Part shown: piece after piece, positions 7,834 to 17,091 of the stretch | Position numbering within the stretch: position 1 is the stretch's first letter | Layout: the number at the start of each line of letters is the position of its first letter | From: Flavobacterium resistens | GTDB lineage: Bacteria; Bacteroidota; Bacteroidia; Flavobacteriales; Flavobacteriaceae | DNA: 64,000 nt | Direction: 5' to 3' | Assembly: GCF_900182645.1 (NCBI RefSeq) | Contig: NZ_FXTA01000002.1 | Span: 310,001 to 374,000, forward strand | Position numbers and translations under genes: made by a program | The notes under the pieces: generated by a model | Seen by the model: the letters and a program-made list of their open reading frames with translations, nothing else | Told to the model about the DNA's origin: nothing | Databases searched by the model: none

Positions 7834-10314
7834 TTAGAATCTATAAGAGAAACTTGCTGCTACGCTTCTCATGTTTCTTGGGTGGATTGTAGACCATCCG
7901 TCATAAGTATCAACGTTAGCAATGTTGTCAAGTTTTAGAGTCAATACATATTTTTCTGTTCCGTAGAAAATAGAAGAATTTAAAACAGTGTAAGACGGAA
8001 TTGTAAATTGACCAACAACATTTCTGTTCATAATTAAGTTCTTGTCAGCATAGTTTCCTCCAAAACCTAAACCAAAACCGTTTAAGTCTCCTTCTGGAAA
8101 TTTATAGCTAGCCCAGAAGTTTACTAAGTTTCTTGGTCCAGAGCTTTCAGGTCTTTGTCCTACGAAAGAAGGATCTCCTGCATTTAAGACAGCATCAACA
8201 TAGCTGTATCCTGCAACAATGTTTAATCCGTCAATAGGATTTGCAATAAATTCAGCCTCGAAACCTTTGTTTCTTTGTGCTCCATCTTGGAAAGCTGTTT
8301 GAGTTGTTGCAGTGTAAACGATATAAACCTGATCTTTTACCTGAATGTCATAGTAACTGAATGTAGCGTAAAGTTTATCTTTAAAGATGTTTAATTTAGT
8401 TCCAACTTCAAATTGATTAGCGTGTTCTGGTTTAAAAGTTCTTGGACGTCTGCTTCCGTCAGGTAAAATTTCTGTTACAGGAGCAGAGTTTGCAAAACCA
8501 TCCATGTAATTTGCAAAAATCGATACTTTGTCAATAATTGGCTGATAAACTAATCCAAATTTAGGAGAAAATGCAGTTTGGTTAAAATCATCATCTTTGG
8601 TTGATACATCACCAGCAGTCATAAAACGGTCAACACGTAAACTTGCCATTGCAGATAGAGCAGGAGTAAAGTTGATCACATCAGAAAAATAAGCACTGTA
8701 AACTTCTTGTTTTGTTTTAGCGTTTGTCATAGTAGCATCAGCTAAAAGCGCATCAGATCCAGCTTTTGTTAATTTTCCGCTATCACCGTTTGTAACATAT
8801 TTAGCAGGATCAGTAATTCCGAAAAATTCTTCGTTTACTGTTTTTGTGTCAAGGTTTCCAATGTAAATACCACCATTTGAAACATAACTTGAACCATTAT
8901 CGATACCACCTCTGTTGAAGTAGTCAAGACCAGCAACAATTCTGTTTCTCATGCTTCCGATAACGAAATCACCAATGAAGTTTTGTTGAATGTCAGTTGT
9001 AAGAGTAGTAGAGTTTTGGTAGTTCATATAACGGCCTAAAACAATTCCTTCTGTAATTCCAGGATAGTATTGTGTTCCTTCATATAAGTATGAATAATAA
9101 CCATCTGATTTTGATGAACCTCTAGATACAACAGTTTGTGAAGTCCATTGATCATTGAATTTATACATCATTTGTCCCTGAAGGTTATATGATGGAGTTT
9201 TGATTGCCAATTCGTTGCTAGTGTAAGAACGTTTGTTGTCGTAACCTAATTCGTCGATATTGTGAACTCTAAGTGGCGCACCTCTGTCTAAAAACAACAT
9301 AGTTGGGTTAGTTGCTTCATTGCTCATGAATTCTGTATTGATGAAAAACGAAAGTTTGTCATTTACTTGGTAAGATAATGATGGAGCAAAGAAAAATGAT
9401 TTTCTGAATCCAGCATCTTGAAAGCTGTTTTCAGTATGGTAAGCTGTGTTTAAACGGAAGTTTATTTTGTGTTCTTCGTCTAAAGGAGTGTTAACATCTA
9501 CAGTAACTCTGTTTAAACCGTAGCTTCCAGCAGTATAGTTTACTTCGCCACCAAAGTGATCGTAAGGTTTTTTAGTAGTCATGTTGATTAAACCTCCGTA
9601 AGAGATTAAACTACTTCCAAATAAAGTTCCAGATGGTCCTTTAATAACTTCAATTTTGTCAATGTTTGCTGGATCTAAACTTCCGTTTGTTAATCCGGGT
9701 AATCCGTTGATCATTGTTGGCTGTACAGCAAATCCTCTTAGAGAGAAATATCCTGCACCATCACCACCACGTCCAGTTGAAGCCCAAAGCGGTGTTAATC
9801 CTGGCGCATTTTTAAGAGCATCGTCAATATTTGTAACAACTTGCTCTTTTAAAAGGTCGCTTGTAATTGTAGTGTAAACTTGTGGGTTTTCAAGATTTTT
9901 AAGTGGTAATCTTGATACTTGCTGTGTTTCTTTACGAGCTAACGGATTTTTTTTATTTCCTCCATTAATTACAATTTCGTCTAATTGCTCTGAATTTGAA
10001 GTAATTGTGAAATTCTCTATAATTTCATCTCCACTATTAAGTGTAATGCTTTTTTCTTTAGAGGTGAAACCTACAGCAGAAACGCGAAGAACATAATTTC
10101 CTGGCTTAATGTTTTTGATTTCATAGTTACCATTGCTGTCTGTGTTGGTTCCAATTTTTGTACCTTTTAATACTATAGAAACATTATCTGCCGCTTGATT
10201 ATTTGCTAAGCTGATTTGACCTTTAATAGTTGCTTTTTGTTGCGCCCAAGTTGATGTTCCTGAAAGCAAAACAAAACACAAAGCCAAAAGTGAAATTGTA
10301 AATTTATATTTCAT
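7834..10314 (-). CDS. TonB-dependent siderophore receptor
   Basis: 826 residues. Signal peptide ending near STWAQ (25). A carboxypeptidase-regulatory-like beta domain follows (about 28-108, KATIKGQISLAN...), then a TonB-box-like segment (LDEIVING), a plug domain (about 130-245, with NPQVYTTITSDLLKEQ and GPSGTLFGS) and a 22-stranded barrel ending in the aromatic SFSYRF. The plug wording RGFAVQPTMINGLPGLT and the final LTLKLDNIANVDTYDGW are characteristic of the FhuA/FoxA-type siderophore family rather than SusC. It would import a ferric siderophore across the outer membrane using TonB energy. A probable promoter lies at 10342-10372. No Fur box could be identified by eye, though iron control is expected. 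PepSY reductases follow downstream. Confidence 0.93.
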   Translation of the reverse strand: MKYKFTISLLALCFVLLSGTSTWAQQKATIKGQISLANNQAADNVSIVLKGTKIGTNTDSNGNYEIKNIKPGNYVLRVSAVGFTSKEKSITLNSGDEIIENFTITSNSEQLDEIVINGGNKKNPLARKETQQVSRLPLKNLENPQVYTTITSDLLKEQVVTNIDDALKNAPGLTPLWASTGRGGDGAGYFSLRGFAVQPTMINGLPGLTNGSLDPANIDKIEVIKGPSGTLFGSSLISYGGLINMTTKKPYDHFGGEVNYTAGSYGLNRVTVDVNTPLDEEHKINFRLNTAYHTENSFQDAGFRKSFFFAPSLSYQVNDKLSFFINTEFMSNEATNPTMLFLDRGAPLRVHNIDELGYDNKRSYTSNELAIKTPSYNLQGQMMYKFNDQWTSQTVVSRGSSKSDGYYSYLYEGTQYYPGITEGIVLGRYMNYQNSTTLTTDIQQNFIGDFVIGSMRNRIVAGLDYFNRGGIDNGSSYVSNGGIYIGNLDTKTVNEEFFGITDPAKYVTNGDSGKLTKAGSDALLADATMTNAKTKQEVYSAYFSDVINFTPALSAMASLRVDRFMTAGDVSTKDDDFNQTAFSPKFGLVYQPIIDKVSIFANYMDGFANSAPVTEILPDGSRRPRTFKPEHANQFEVGTKLNIFKDKLYATFSYYDIQVKDQVYIVYTATTQTAFQDGAQRNKGFEAEFIANPIDGLNIVAGYSYVDAVLNAGDPSFVGQRPESSGPRNLVNFWASYKFPEGDLNGFGLGFGGNYADKNLIMNRNVVGQFTIPSYTVLNSSIFYGTEKYVLTLKLDNIANVDTYDGWSTIHPRNMRSVAASFSYRF

Positions 10315-10341
10315 TTTTATTTAGAATTGATTTTAATAGTG

Positions 10342-10372
10342 CAAATTTAATTGTTGAAAGCCAACTATACAA
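10342..10372 (-). promoter_or_regulatory. Probable promoter of the TonB receptor
   Basis: Minus strand: TTG at 10372-10370, 20-base spacer, TAAATTTG at 10349-10342. The predicted start near 10335 gives a leader of about 20 bases to the ATG at 10314. Confidence 0.5.
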
Positions 10373-10473
10373 GCTATTTTTATTTATTCTAAATTAAATT
10401 TTTTTTAAAGGGTAAAATTTACATTTCTTCAAAAAATTAACATCTTAAGCTAAAATTAAGTTAATCTTAAGCG

Positions 10474-10507
10474 AAAAAGCCTGTTCAAATTGATGAACAG
10501 GCTTTTT
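10474..10507 (-). terminator. Intrinsic terminator of sucAB
   Basis: Perfect 14-base stem AAAAAGCCTGTTCA / TGAACAGGCTTTTT with a 6-base loop, 24 bases past the sucB stop. The plus-strand side also ends in a T-run. Confidence 0.85.
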
Positions 10508-10531
10508 ATTATTTTTAAAAATTACTTAAAA

Positions 10532-11773
10532 TTACAACTCTAAAGCACGTTTAGCGTCGCCATTCATCAATAATTCTACTGGATTTTCTAAAGCTTCTTT
10601 AACGGCAACCAAGAAGCCAACAGACTCACGTCCGTCGATAATTCTGTGATCGTAAGAAAGAGCAACGTACATCATTGGGTGAATTTCAACTTTTCCGTTT
10701 ACAGCAATTGGGCGCTCAATAATATTGTGCATTCCTAAAATTCCTGATTGAGGAGGGTTGATGATTGGAGTAGATAACATACTTCCAAAAACTCCACCAT
10801 TAGTGATTGTGAAAGTTCCTCCAGTCATATCGTCAACTGTAATTTGACCATCACGAGCTCTTAAAGCTAATCTTTTGATTTCAGCTTCAATTCCACGGAA
10901 AGTTAATAATTCAGCATTACGAACAACAGGAACCATTAATCCTTTTGGTCCAGAAACTGCGATTGAGATATCAGCAAAATCGTAAGCAATTTTGTAATCA
11001 CCGTCCATCATTGAGTTTACATCTGGATATAATTCTAAAGCTCTTGTAACTGCTTTTGTGAAGAATGACATGAAACCTAAGCCTAAACCACCATGTTTAG
11101 CTTTGAATGCATCTTTGTATTCATTACGAATTTGGTTGATTGGCGTCATGTTTACTTCGTTGAAAGTAGTAAGCATAGCTGTTTCGTTTTTAGCCGAAAC
11201 TAGTCTTTCTGCTACTTTACGACGTAACATAGATAATTTTGTACGCTCAGTTCCACGGCTTCCACCAGTTGGAGTTCCCATAGAAGGTACTGCATTTACA
11301 GCATCATCTTTGGTGATTCTTCCGCCTTTACCAGTTCCTGAAACAGTTGCTGGAGCAATATTTTTTTCATCTAATATTTTTCTTGCTGCAGGAGATGGAG
11401 TTCCAGCTGCATAACTTGGTGCTGCTGCCGGAGCCGGAGCTGCTTTTGGAGCCTCAGCTTTTACTTCTGCTTTCGGGGCCTCAGCTTTTGGAGCTTCTGC
11501 TGCTGGTGCAGCTGGAGCACTTCCTGCTGGTTTTGCAGCATCTGTATCAATTAAACAAACTACAGCACCAACAGCTACTGTATCACCTTCTTCAGCTTTT
11601 AGTGTAATTACACCACTCATTTCAGCAGGTAACTCAAGAGTAGCTTTGTCTGAATCAACTTCAGCAATAGCCTGATCTTTCTCTACATAATCTCCGTCTT
11701 TTACTAACCAAGTTGCAATTTCAACTTCTTTTATTGATTCCCCTGGTGATGGGACTTTCATTTCTAAAATCAT
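10532..11773 (-). CDS. sucB: Dihydrolipoyllysine-residue succinyltransferase (E2 of 2-oxoglutarate dehydrogenase)
   Basis: 413 residues. An N-terminal lipoyl domain (about 1-78) carries the lipoylated Lys43 in DSDKA. An Ala/Pro/Glu/Lys-rich hinge follows (about 80-122), then the E3-binding domain ([13 protein letters not shown], about 127-160) and the acyltransferase core with DHRIIDGRE (His376, Asp380). It transfers succinyl groups from the E1-bound intermediate to CoA in the TCA cycle. Downstream of sucA with a 79-base gap and followed by a terminator, so the two form an operon; the E3 lipoamide dehydrogenase gene is elsewhere, as is usual. The signature DSDKA instead of the proteobacterial ETDKV is normal for Bacteroidota. 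Confidence 0.96.
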   Translation of the reverse strand: MILEMKVPSPGESIKEVEIATWLVKDGDYVEKDQAIAEVDSDKATLELPAEMSGVITLKAEEGDTVAVGAVVCLIDTDAAKPAGSAPAAPAAEAPKAEAPKAEVKAEAPKAAPAPAAAPSYAAGTPSPAARKILDEKNIAPATVSGTGKGGRITKDDAVNAVPSMGTPTGGSRGTERTKLSMLRRKVAERLVSAKNETAMLTTFNEVNMTPINQIRNEYKDAFKAKHGGLGLGFMSFFTKAVTRALELYPDVNSMMDGDYKIAYDFADISIAVSGPKGLMVPVVRNAELLTFRGIEAEIKRLALRARDGQITVDDMTGGTFTITNGGVFGSMLSTPIINPPQSGILGMHNIIERPIAVNGKVEIHPMMYVALSYDHRIIDGRESVGFLVAVKEALENPVELLMNGDAKRALEL

Positions 11774-11852
11774 CTTTGTTTTTGTTTAAGGTTGTAGCGT
11801 TTAAAGTTTCATGTCAATGATAAACCTGAAACTTTAAACTTGAAACATTTTT

Positions 11853-14627
11853 TTATCTGAATAAATTTTTATCGAATACCATTCTAATTGCATCTGCATG
11901 ACGGCGTTTAGCACGTGTGTAGCTTCCAGATGCAGGCGCAGCATAAGCTTTTAATGAAGCCAATCTCCATTTTACAAGATCAAAGTTCATTAACATAAAG
12001 CTATAAGCTCCCATGTTTTTAGGTTCTTCCTGAGCCCAAACATAATCATCTGCATTTGGATATTTTGCAATGATTTCTTTGATTTGCTCAACTGGGAAAG
12101 GGAATAATTGCTCAATACGAACAACAGCAACATCATTTCTTCCGTTGTTTTCTCTTTCAGCAACGATGTCATAATAGAATTTACCAGTAACAAAAACCAA
12201 AGTTTTTACTTTCTTTTTATCTACTGTATTATCGTCAATTGTTTCCTGGAAACTTCCGGTTGCTAATTCATCAACAGTTGAAACGCATCTTGGATCACGT
12301 AACAAACTTTTTGGAGAGAAAACTACTAATGGCTTACGGAAATTTGTTTTCATTTGTCTTCTCAACAAGTGGAAGAAGTTTGCTGGCGTTGTACAGTCAG
12401 CAACATACATATTTTGTCTTGCGCAAAGTTGTAAGTAACGTTCCATTCTTGCAGAAGAGTGTTCTGCACCTTGTCCTTCATATCCGTGAGGCAATAATAA
12501 AACAATACCATTTTGGTTGTTCCATTTATCTTCACCACATGAAATGTATTGGTCAATCATAATTTGAGCTCCGTTAGAGAAATCTCCAAATTGTGCTTCC
12601 CAAATTGTTAATGCTTTCGGGTTTGCTAATGCATATCCGTAATCAAAACCTAAAACTCCGTATTCAGATAAAAGTGAATTGAATACGCCGAATTTTCCTT
12701 TTTTGTTTTCAATTCCATTCAAAAGAATTACTTCTTCTTCAGAATCTTCAACTTTAACTACCGCATGACGGTGAGAGAAAGTTCCACGTTCAACATCCTG
12801 ACCAGAAATACGAACATCAAATCCTTCTGTTAAAAGCGAACCGTAAGCCAGTGCTTCTGCAGTTCCCCAATCAAGAGTATTGTTGTCATATCCTGTTTTT
12901 CTATCAGTAACAATTTTAGTTATCTTACTGATGAATTTTTTATCAGTTGGTAAAGTTGAAATTGTATTGATGATAGAATCTAATCCTTTTTTGTCGAAAG
13001 TAGTATCAACTTTTTGAAGCATTTGTGTGTCAGTTACCTGAACAAATCCTTCCCATTCGTTTTTCATGAATGGAGTAATGATTGTCAAATCTTTTTTACG
13101 GGAAGCTTCTAAGTTCTCCTCTAAAGCAGATTTATATTCTTTTTCTAAAGCATTAACATAAGAAGCATCGATTACGCCATCAGAAAGTAATTTCTCTGCG
13201 TAGATGTCTCTTGGGTTTTTATGTTTAGCGATGATTTTGTATAAAACTGGTTGCGTGAAACGAGGTTCGTCACCTTCGTTATGACCATATTTTCTGTATC
13301 CTAATAAATCGATAAATACGTCACGTCCAAACTGCATTCTGTAGTCTAATGCAAAAGATACTGCATGTACAACAGCTTCCGCGTCATCAGCATTTACGTG
13401 TAATACTGGAGATAAAGTTACTTTAGCAACGTCAGTACAGTAAGTTGATGAACGAGCATCTAAATAGTTAGTTGTAAATCCAACCTGGTTGTTGATTACA
13501 ATGTGGATTGTTCCTCCAGTTTTGTAACCGTCAAGTTGAGCCATTTGAATGATTTCATATAAAATACCCTGACCTGCGATTGCAGCATCTCCGTGAACGG
13601 CGATAGGTAATACTTTAGAGAAATCGTCAGCATAATATTTATCTTGTTTTGCTCTTGTGATTCCTTCAATTACAGCTCCAACCGTTTCTAAGTGAGAAGG
13701 GTTTGGTGCTAAATTGATGTTGATGCTTTTTCCTGATCTTGTTTTTTTGTCGGCAGTAAGACCTAAGTGGTATTTTACGTCACCATCAAAATATTCCTGA
13801 TCGTAATCTTTTCCGTCAAACTCACCAAAAATATCCTGAGTTGATTTTCCGAAGATGTTTGCCAAAACGTTCAAACGACCACGGTGTGCCATTCCCATTA
13901 CGAATTGTTCAACACCTTTTTCAGCAGCTTGTTCGATTAAAGCATCTAAAGCCGGGATGATAGATTCTCCACCTTCTAATGAGAAACGTTTTTGTCCAAC
14001 ATATTTAGTATGAAGGAAATTTTCAAAAGATACAGCTTCGTTTAATTTATTTAAGATTGTTTTCTTTTCTTCTGTAGAGAAATTAGGCTGATTCGTATTT
14101 ACAGCTAATTTGTCCTGAATCCATTTTACAACACCAGGATTCCTGATGTACATATACTCAATACCGATATGCTGACAGTAAATAGTTTTTAGGCGATTTA
14201 CGATATCTTGCAAAGATGAAGGTACCATTCCGATTGTCTGCGCAGCATCAAAAACAGTTGAAAGGTCAGCTGCTGATAATCCGAAGTTCTCGATATCTAA
14301 AGTTGGAGAAGATTGTCTGCGGTCGCGAACAGGGTTTGTTTTAGTGAACAAATGCCCACGTGTACGGTATCCGTCAATTAATTTAAGAACATTAAATTCT
14401 TTCTTTAGTTTTTCAGAAATCTGACTGTAATCTGTGTTATCGCTAGTCACGTACTCAACGATCGTTTGCACTGGATTTTCGTCGTTATAAGTTGTCATTC
14501 CAAAGTCAAAACCTTGAAAAAAACTTCTCCAGCTAGGCTCAACGCTGTCTGGGTTAACTAAATATTGATCGTATAATTGTGCAAAAAACTCGGTATGCGC
14601 TGCATTTAAAAATGAAAACCTATCCAT
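11853..14627 (-). CDS. sucA: 2-oxoglutarate dehydrogenase E1 component
   Basis: 924 residues, the full family length. The N-terminal segment MDRFSFLNAAHTEFFAQLYDQYL is the E2-binding region typical of OdhA/SucA. The thiamine diphosphate core includes GMAHRGRLNVL, HGDAAIAGQG and NNQVGFTT, and the C-terminal transketolase-like part has LPHGYEGQGAEHSSAR. It decarboxylates 2-oxoglutarate and succinylates the lipoyl arm of SucB. The open frame extends 54 bases upstream, but the start at 14627 fits the family; a TACTTTTG -7-like element (14671-14664) gives a leader of about 30 bases. The divergent space toward 14744 contains a striking inverted repeat (14698-14721) that could regulate the operon. 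Confidence 0.96.
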   Translation of the reverse strand: MDRFSFLNAAHTEFFAQLYDQYLVNPDSVEPSWRSFFQGFDFGMTTYNDENPVQTIVEYVTSDNTDYSQISEKLKKEFNVLKLIDGYRTRGHLFTKTNPVRDRRQSSPTLDIENFGLSAADLSTVFDAAQTIGMVPSSLQDIVNRLKTIYCQHIGIEYMYIRNPGVVKWIQDKLAVNTNQPNFSTEEKKTILNKLNEAVSFENFLHTKYVGQKRFSLEGGESIIPALDALIEQAAEKGVEQFVMGMAHRGRLNVLANIFGKSTQDIFGEFDGKDYDQEYFDGDVKYHLGLTADKKTRSGKSININLAPNPSHLETVGAVIEGITRAKQDKYYADDFSKVLPIAVHGDAAIAGQGILYEIIQMAQLDGYKTGGTIHIVINNQVGFTTNYLDARSSTYCTDVAKVTLSPVLHVNADDAEAVVHAVSFALDYRMQFGRDVFIDLLGYRKYGHNEGDEPRFTQPVLYKIIAKHKNPRDIYAEKLLSDGVIDASYVNALEKEYKSALEENLEASRKKDLTIITPFMKNEWEGFVQVTDTQMLQKVDTTFDKKGLDSIINTISTLPTDKKFISKITKIVTDRKTGYDNNTLDWGTAEALAYGSLLTEGFDVRISGQDVERGTFSHRHAVVKVEDSEEEVILLNGIENKKGKFGVFNSLLSEYGVLGFDYGYALANPKALTIWEAQFGDFSNGAQIMIDQYISCGEDKWNNQNGIVLLLPHGYEGQGAEHSSARMERYLQLCARQNMYVADCTTPANFFHLLRRQMKTNFRKPLVVFSPKSLLRDPRCVSTVDELATGSFQETIDDNTVDKKKVKTLVFVTGKFYYDIVAERENNGRNDVAVVRIEQLFPFPVEQIKEIIAKYPNADDYVWAQEEPKNMGAYSFMLMNFDLVKWRLASLKAYAAPASGSYTRAKRRHADAIRMVFDKNLFR

Positions 14628-14697
14628 AATATTAGTGAATATACTTTTTGTTAAATAGAAACGCAAAAGTACAACAATCACATTTATTTAAATCTTT

Positions 14698-14721
14698 TTT
14701 TTACGTACTTTTACGTAAAAA
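14698..14721. promoter_or_regulatory. Inverted repeat between sucA and a divergent outer-membrane gene
   Basis: TTTTTACGTA (14698-14707), CTTT, TACGTAAAAA (14712-14721): a perfect 10-base dyad with a 4-base centre in a divergent promoter region. No U-tract follows in either direction at a gene end, so an operator is more likely than a terminator. The bound protein is unknown. Confidence 0.45.
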
Positions 14722-14743
14722 TTTGTTAAAATAAACGTTAACT

Positions 14744-15295
14744 ATGAGTAAAAATCAAAATTCAATCGTTTTCAATTCTTTTTTTGTGATTTTGGCTGTA
14801 TTATTTTTCAACGTTGGAAATGCACAACAAAATTATGTCATTGACAATAGCAATCATTTTTGGGATAAGGTTCAGTTTGGTGGTGGACTTGGATTGGGTT
14901 TTGGATCAGGTTACACCAATATTTCGGTTATGCCAAGTGCTATTTATAACATAAATCCCATAGTTTCAGTAGGTGCTGGACTGCAGTTTGGTTATTTATA
15001 TCAAAAAAACTATTATGAATCTTTCGTTTGGGGTGGAAGCGCAATTGTACTCGTAAACCCGATTCCTCAAGTTCAATTATCTGCCGAATTAGAACAGGTA
15101 AGAGTAGATACAGATTATGAACAATATTACAATCAGCCAAGTTATTCTGATGCTTATTGGAATACTGCCTTGTATTTGGGAGCGGGTTATAGAACAGGAA
15201 ATGTTACTATTGGTGGGCGTTACGACGTTTTATATAATCCAAACAAAAGTCTTTACGGATCTGGATTTATGCCTTTTGTGAGAGTTTATTTCTAA
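14744..15295 (+). CDS. Secreted outer-membrane beta-barrel-like protein
   Basis: 183 residues with a signal peptide (hydrophobic segment about 10-25, cleavage near GNAQQ). The remainder alternates short beta strands (GGGLGLGFGSGYTNISVMPSA, VSVGAGLQFGYLYQ, VQLSAELEQVRV, YLGAGYRTGNVTIGGRYDVLY) and ends FMPFVRVYF, an aromatic C-terminus as in small outer-membrane barrels. About eight strands can be drawn. Small proteins next to sucA in flavobacteria are sometimes labelled alpha-ketoglutarate decarboxylase; nothing in this sequence supports an enzyme, and that label would be a neighbour-transfer error. The stop codon TAA lies within an octamer-repeat array. Confidence 0.75.
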   Translation: MSKNQNSIVFNSFFVILAVLFFNVGNAQQNYVIDNSNHFWDKVQFGGGLGLGFGSGYTNISVMPSAIYNINPIVSVGAGLQFGYLYQKNYYESFVWGGSAIVLVNPIPQVQLSAELEQVRVDTDYEQYYNQPSYSDAYWNTALYLGAGYRTGNVTIGGRYDVLYNPNKSLYGSGFMPFVRVYF

Positions 15296-15331
15296 GGTGC
15301 TAAGGTTCTGAGGTGCTAAGATTCTAAGGTT
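15292..15331 (+). repeat. Tandem octamer array, copy 1
   Basis: Five contiguous octamers of consensus CTAAGGTN: CTAAGGTG, CTAAGGTT, CTGAGGTG, CTAAGATT, CTAAGGTT. The first octamer supplies the TAA stop of the preceding gene. A related array lies inverted at 15904-15943. Confidence 0.8.
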
Positions 15332-15346
15332 TTTAAAAGCGAATAG

Positions 15347-15913
15347 TTGAAGAAAGTTATTTTTATAATTACAGCAATTATAGTTTTTGGCTGTAACAAT
15401 TCGAAGAAATTAGATGTTAATAAGGAAAAGGTTGCGAAAAAAGAATTGCGACCTTTTTTTGATTCTGATGAAATTGATCATTATTACTTGAATTTTTCGG
15501 AAGAAGATTTTACAGAAATTTTGATGAAAGAAAAGAATACACCGAAAGAACTAGAATTTATAGATTTATTCGTTCATCATTTTCCAGATACAATTCCAAA
15601 AGAAAATTTTGAAAAAATTCTATTAAATTATAGTTATAAAAAATCAAATTTATCACATAAACAGCAGAAAGAAATTGAAAATGTGTTTAGTGAAAAAGAT
15701 TCATTGCAAGATACTTTTGCCGCCTGTGCAGCAGAATACCGAGATATTTTTATTTTTAAAAAGAAAAAAGAAACAGTAGGGATAGTAAAGATTTGTTTCA
15801 AATGTGGCCGTGTTCAATTTGTGGGGAATAAAATTGATACTGAAGGATTTGGACTTTGGTCTGAATTAGATAAATTGCACAATATCGTTCGTTCCAATGA
15901 GAAAAAACCTTAG
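15347..15913 (+). CDS. Hypothetical lipoprotein
   Basis: 188 residues starting at TTG; no ATG is available nearby, and the TTG gives a proper lipoprotein signal MKKVIFIITAIIVFGC with Cys16 as lipid attachment site. The mature part is charged, mostly helical, with two CxxC-type spots (TFAACAAEY and KICFKCGRVQF). The latter could bind a metal or form a disulfide. No family was recognised. The gene sits between two octamer-repeat arrays in opposite orientation, and its TAG stop falls inside the second array, so gene and repeats may have moved or duplicated together. No operon partner. Confidence 0.7.
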   Translation: MKKVIFIITAIIVFGCNNSKKLDVNKEKVAKKELRPFFDSDEIDHYYLNFSEEDFTEILMKEKNTPKELEFIDLFVHHFPDTIPKENFEKILLNYSYKKSNLSHKQQKEIENVFSEKDSLQDTFAACAAEYRDIFIFKKKKETVGIVKICFKCGRVQFVGNKIDTEGFGLWSELDKLHNIVRSNEKKP

Positions 15914-15943
15914 AATCTTAGTACCTTAGCACCTCAGAATCTT
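15904..15943 (-). repeat. Tandem octamer array, copy 2 (inverted)
   Basis: Read on the minus strand: CTGAGGTG, CTAAGGTA, CTAAGATT, CTAAGGTT, preceded by a partial unit. Same octamer family as 15292-15331 in opposite orientation. It contains the TAG stop of the lipoprotein gene and abuts the stop of the convergent gene at 15943. Confidence 0.8.
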
Positions 15944-16296
15944 TACTTATAATAATTCCGAAACCAAACCTTCTGCCATTCTCTTTTTAAAATCAAAAAG
16001 GCAACTTGTTCAGCTAGAATAACTAAATCAGAGCCATCGAGTTGTTTGATTTCGTTTTCTGGAACGTCGATTATGTATAAGAGATTTAAATATTCAGCAA
16101 ATTTGTACTGAATCATTCGGTAGATTTTTTCGTGAAGCTGAATTTTCAATTCTTCGGGCGAAATACTCAAAGGGAAATCGATTCCTTCATTAGCCAAATT
16201 AAAATCTTTATTAATCTGCTCGATTAATTTCAAGTACAAAGATTCCTTTTGGGCTTCTTCAAATAATAACTCTGTATTTAATGGCGAAACATACAT
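15943..16296 (-). CDS. Conserved hypothetical protein
   Basis: 117 residues, no signal peptide or membrane segment, predicted all-helical and acidic (ELLFEEAQKESLYLKLIEQINKDF...). The C-terminal half ends in aromatic residues (REWQKVWFRNYYK). I do not recognise a family. It follows the membrane protein gene by 10 bases on the same strand, and that gene follows the polyprenyl synthase by 14 bases, so the three form a likely operon. Its function is probably tied to the neighbours, perhaps as a soluble regulator or partner, but nothing in the sequence shows how. Confidence 0.7.
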   Translation of the reverse strand: MYVSPLNTELLFEEAQKESLYLKLIEQINKDFNLANEGIDFPLSISPEELKIQLHEKIYRMIQYKFAEYLNLLYIIDVPENEIKQLDGSDLVILAEQVAFLILKREWQKVWFRNYYK

Positions 16297-16306
16297 AATT
16301 TAAAAA

Positions 16307-17077
16307 TTAGAAATGGCAATTTTCTGAGTCAATAATAATTTCAATGCGTTTATTTGTTGTTTTTGATTTCCAATAATCAACAATTTTAGTCAGCAAAATA
16401 TCGCCTCCTGCATAGAAAAAAACAGCTCCCATTGGCGGGTTGGATGTCGGAATTAATCCGAAGGTTTTGGGTGCCCATTTCCAGCATTTAAAGTAGGTTC
16501 CGGCCAATTCAATAAATATAACACAAAGGGCTATGAAATAATATAAATTTTGCCATTTTTTTCTTTTTAAAAGCAAAAAGAAAAATATCCCAAAAATAAG
16601 CGAAAAAATATCTTTTAGAAAGAATCCGACAGCTAAAAACAATGTAGTAAAAGCTGCTGCAAAACATTTTCTAAATAAATTATCCTTTTTAACGGCTATT
16701 TGTGTGTGGGCAAAAACATAGCCTGAAGCAAAAACAATAGCGTGTCCAAAAGGAACATATATTGGAATAAATGCGGTTCGGTAATCGTACATTTCGAGCA
16801 AAGTGCAAAAAATAAATTCACCCAAATAGGACAAAAATACCATTGCAAACATTAATTTTCTCAAATAAGCATCTGAAGACCAGAAGAAAAAGCAAAAATA
16901 TAGTATGGACAAGATGTTTGTAATCTGACGTCCATCAAAATAATGTTCGGTAAAAGAAACACTGTCGATTCCTAAAGCCAAAATGGTAAAAAAAGGAAAA
17001 CAGACTGCAAAAAACAATTGCATTTTTGCATTGTAATTTTTGTCATTAAAGAAAAGAACATTTATTATTTGATTCAT
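16307..17077 (-). CDS. Polytopic membrane protein of unknown function
   Basis: 256 residues with seven or eight predicted helices (about 20-40, 52-68, 72-95, 105-125, 137-150, 152-170, 175-195, 220-235). A conserved-looking stretch near 195-225 (KCWKWAPKTFGLIPTSNPPMGAVFFYAGGD) contains Cys, Trp, paired Pro and a GGD. The short cytoplasmic tail is polar. It lies between a soluble hypothetical gene and a polyprenyl diphosphate synthase with 10-14 base gaps, so a role with an isoprenoid or carotenoid substrate is conceivable, but I recognise no prenyltransferase or cyclase motif. The ATG at 17077 begins MNQIINVLFFNDKNY. Confidence 0.75.
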   Translation of the reverse strand: MNQIINVLFFNDKNYNAKMQLFFAVCFPFFTILALGIDSVSFTEHYFDGRQITNILSILYFCFFFWSSDAYLRKLMFAMVFLSYLGEFIFCTLLEMYDYRTAFIPIYVPFGHAIVFASGYVFAHTQIAVKKDNLFRKCFAAAFTTLFLAVGFFLKDIFSLIFGIFFFLLLKRKKWQNLYYFIALCVIFIELAGTYFKCWKWAPKTFGLIPTSNPPMGAVFFYAGGDILLTKIVDYWKSKTTNKRIEIIIDSENCHF

Positions 17078-17091
17078 AAAGTCCTATATGT

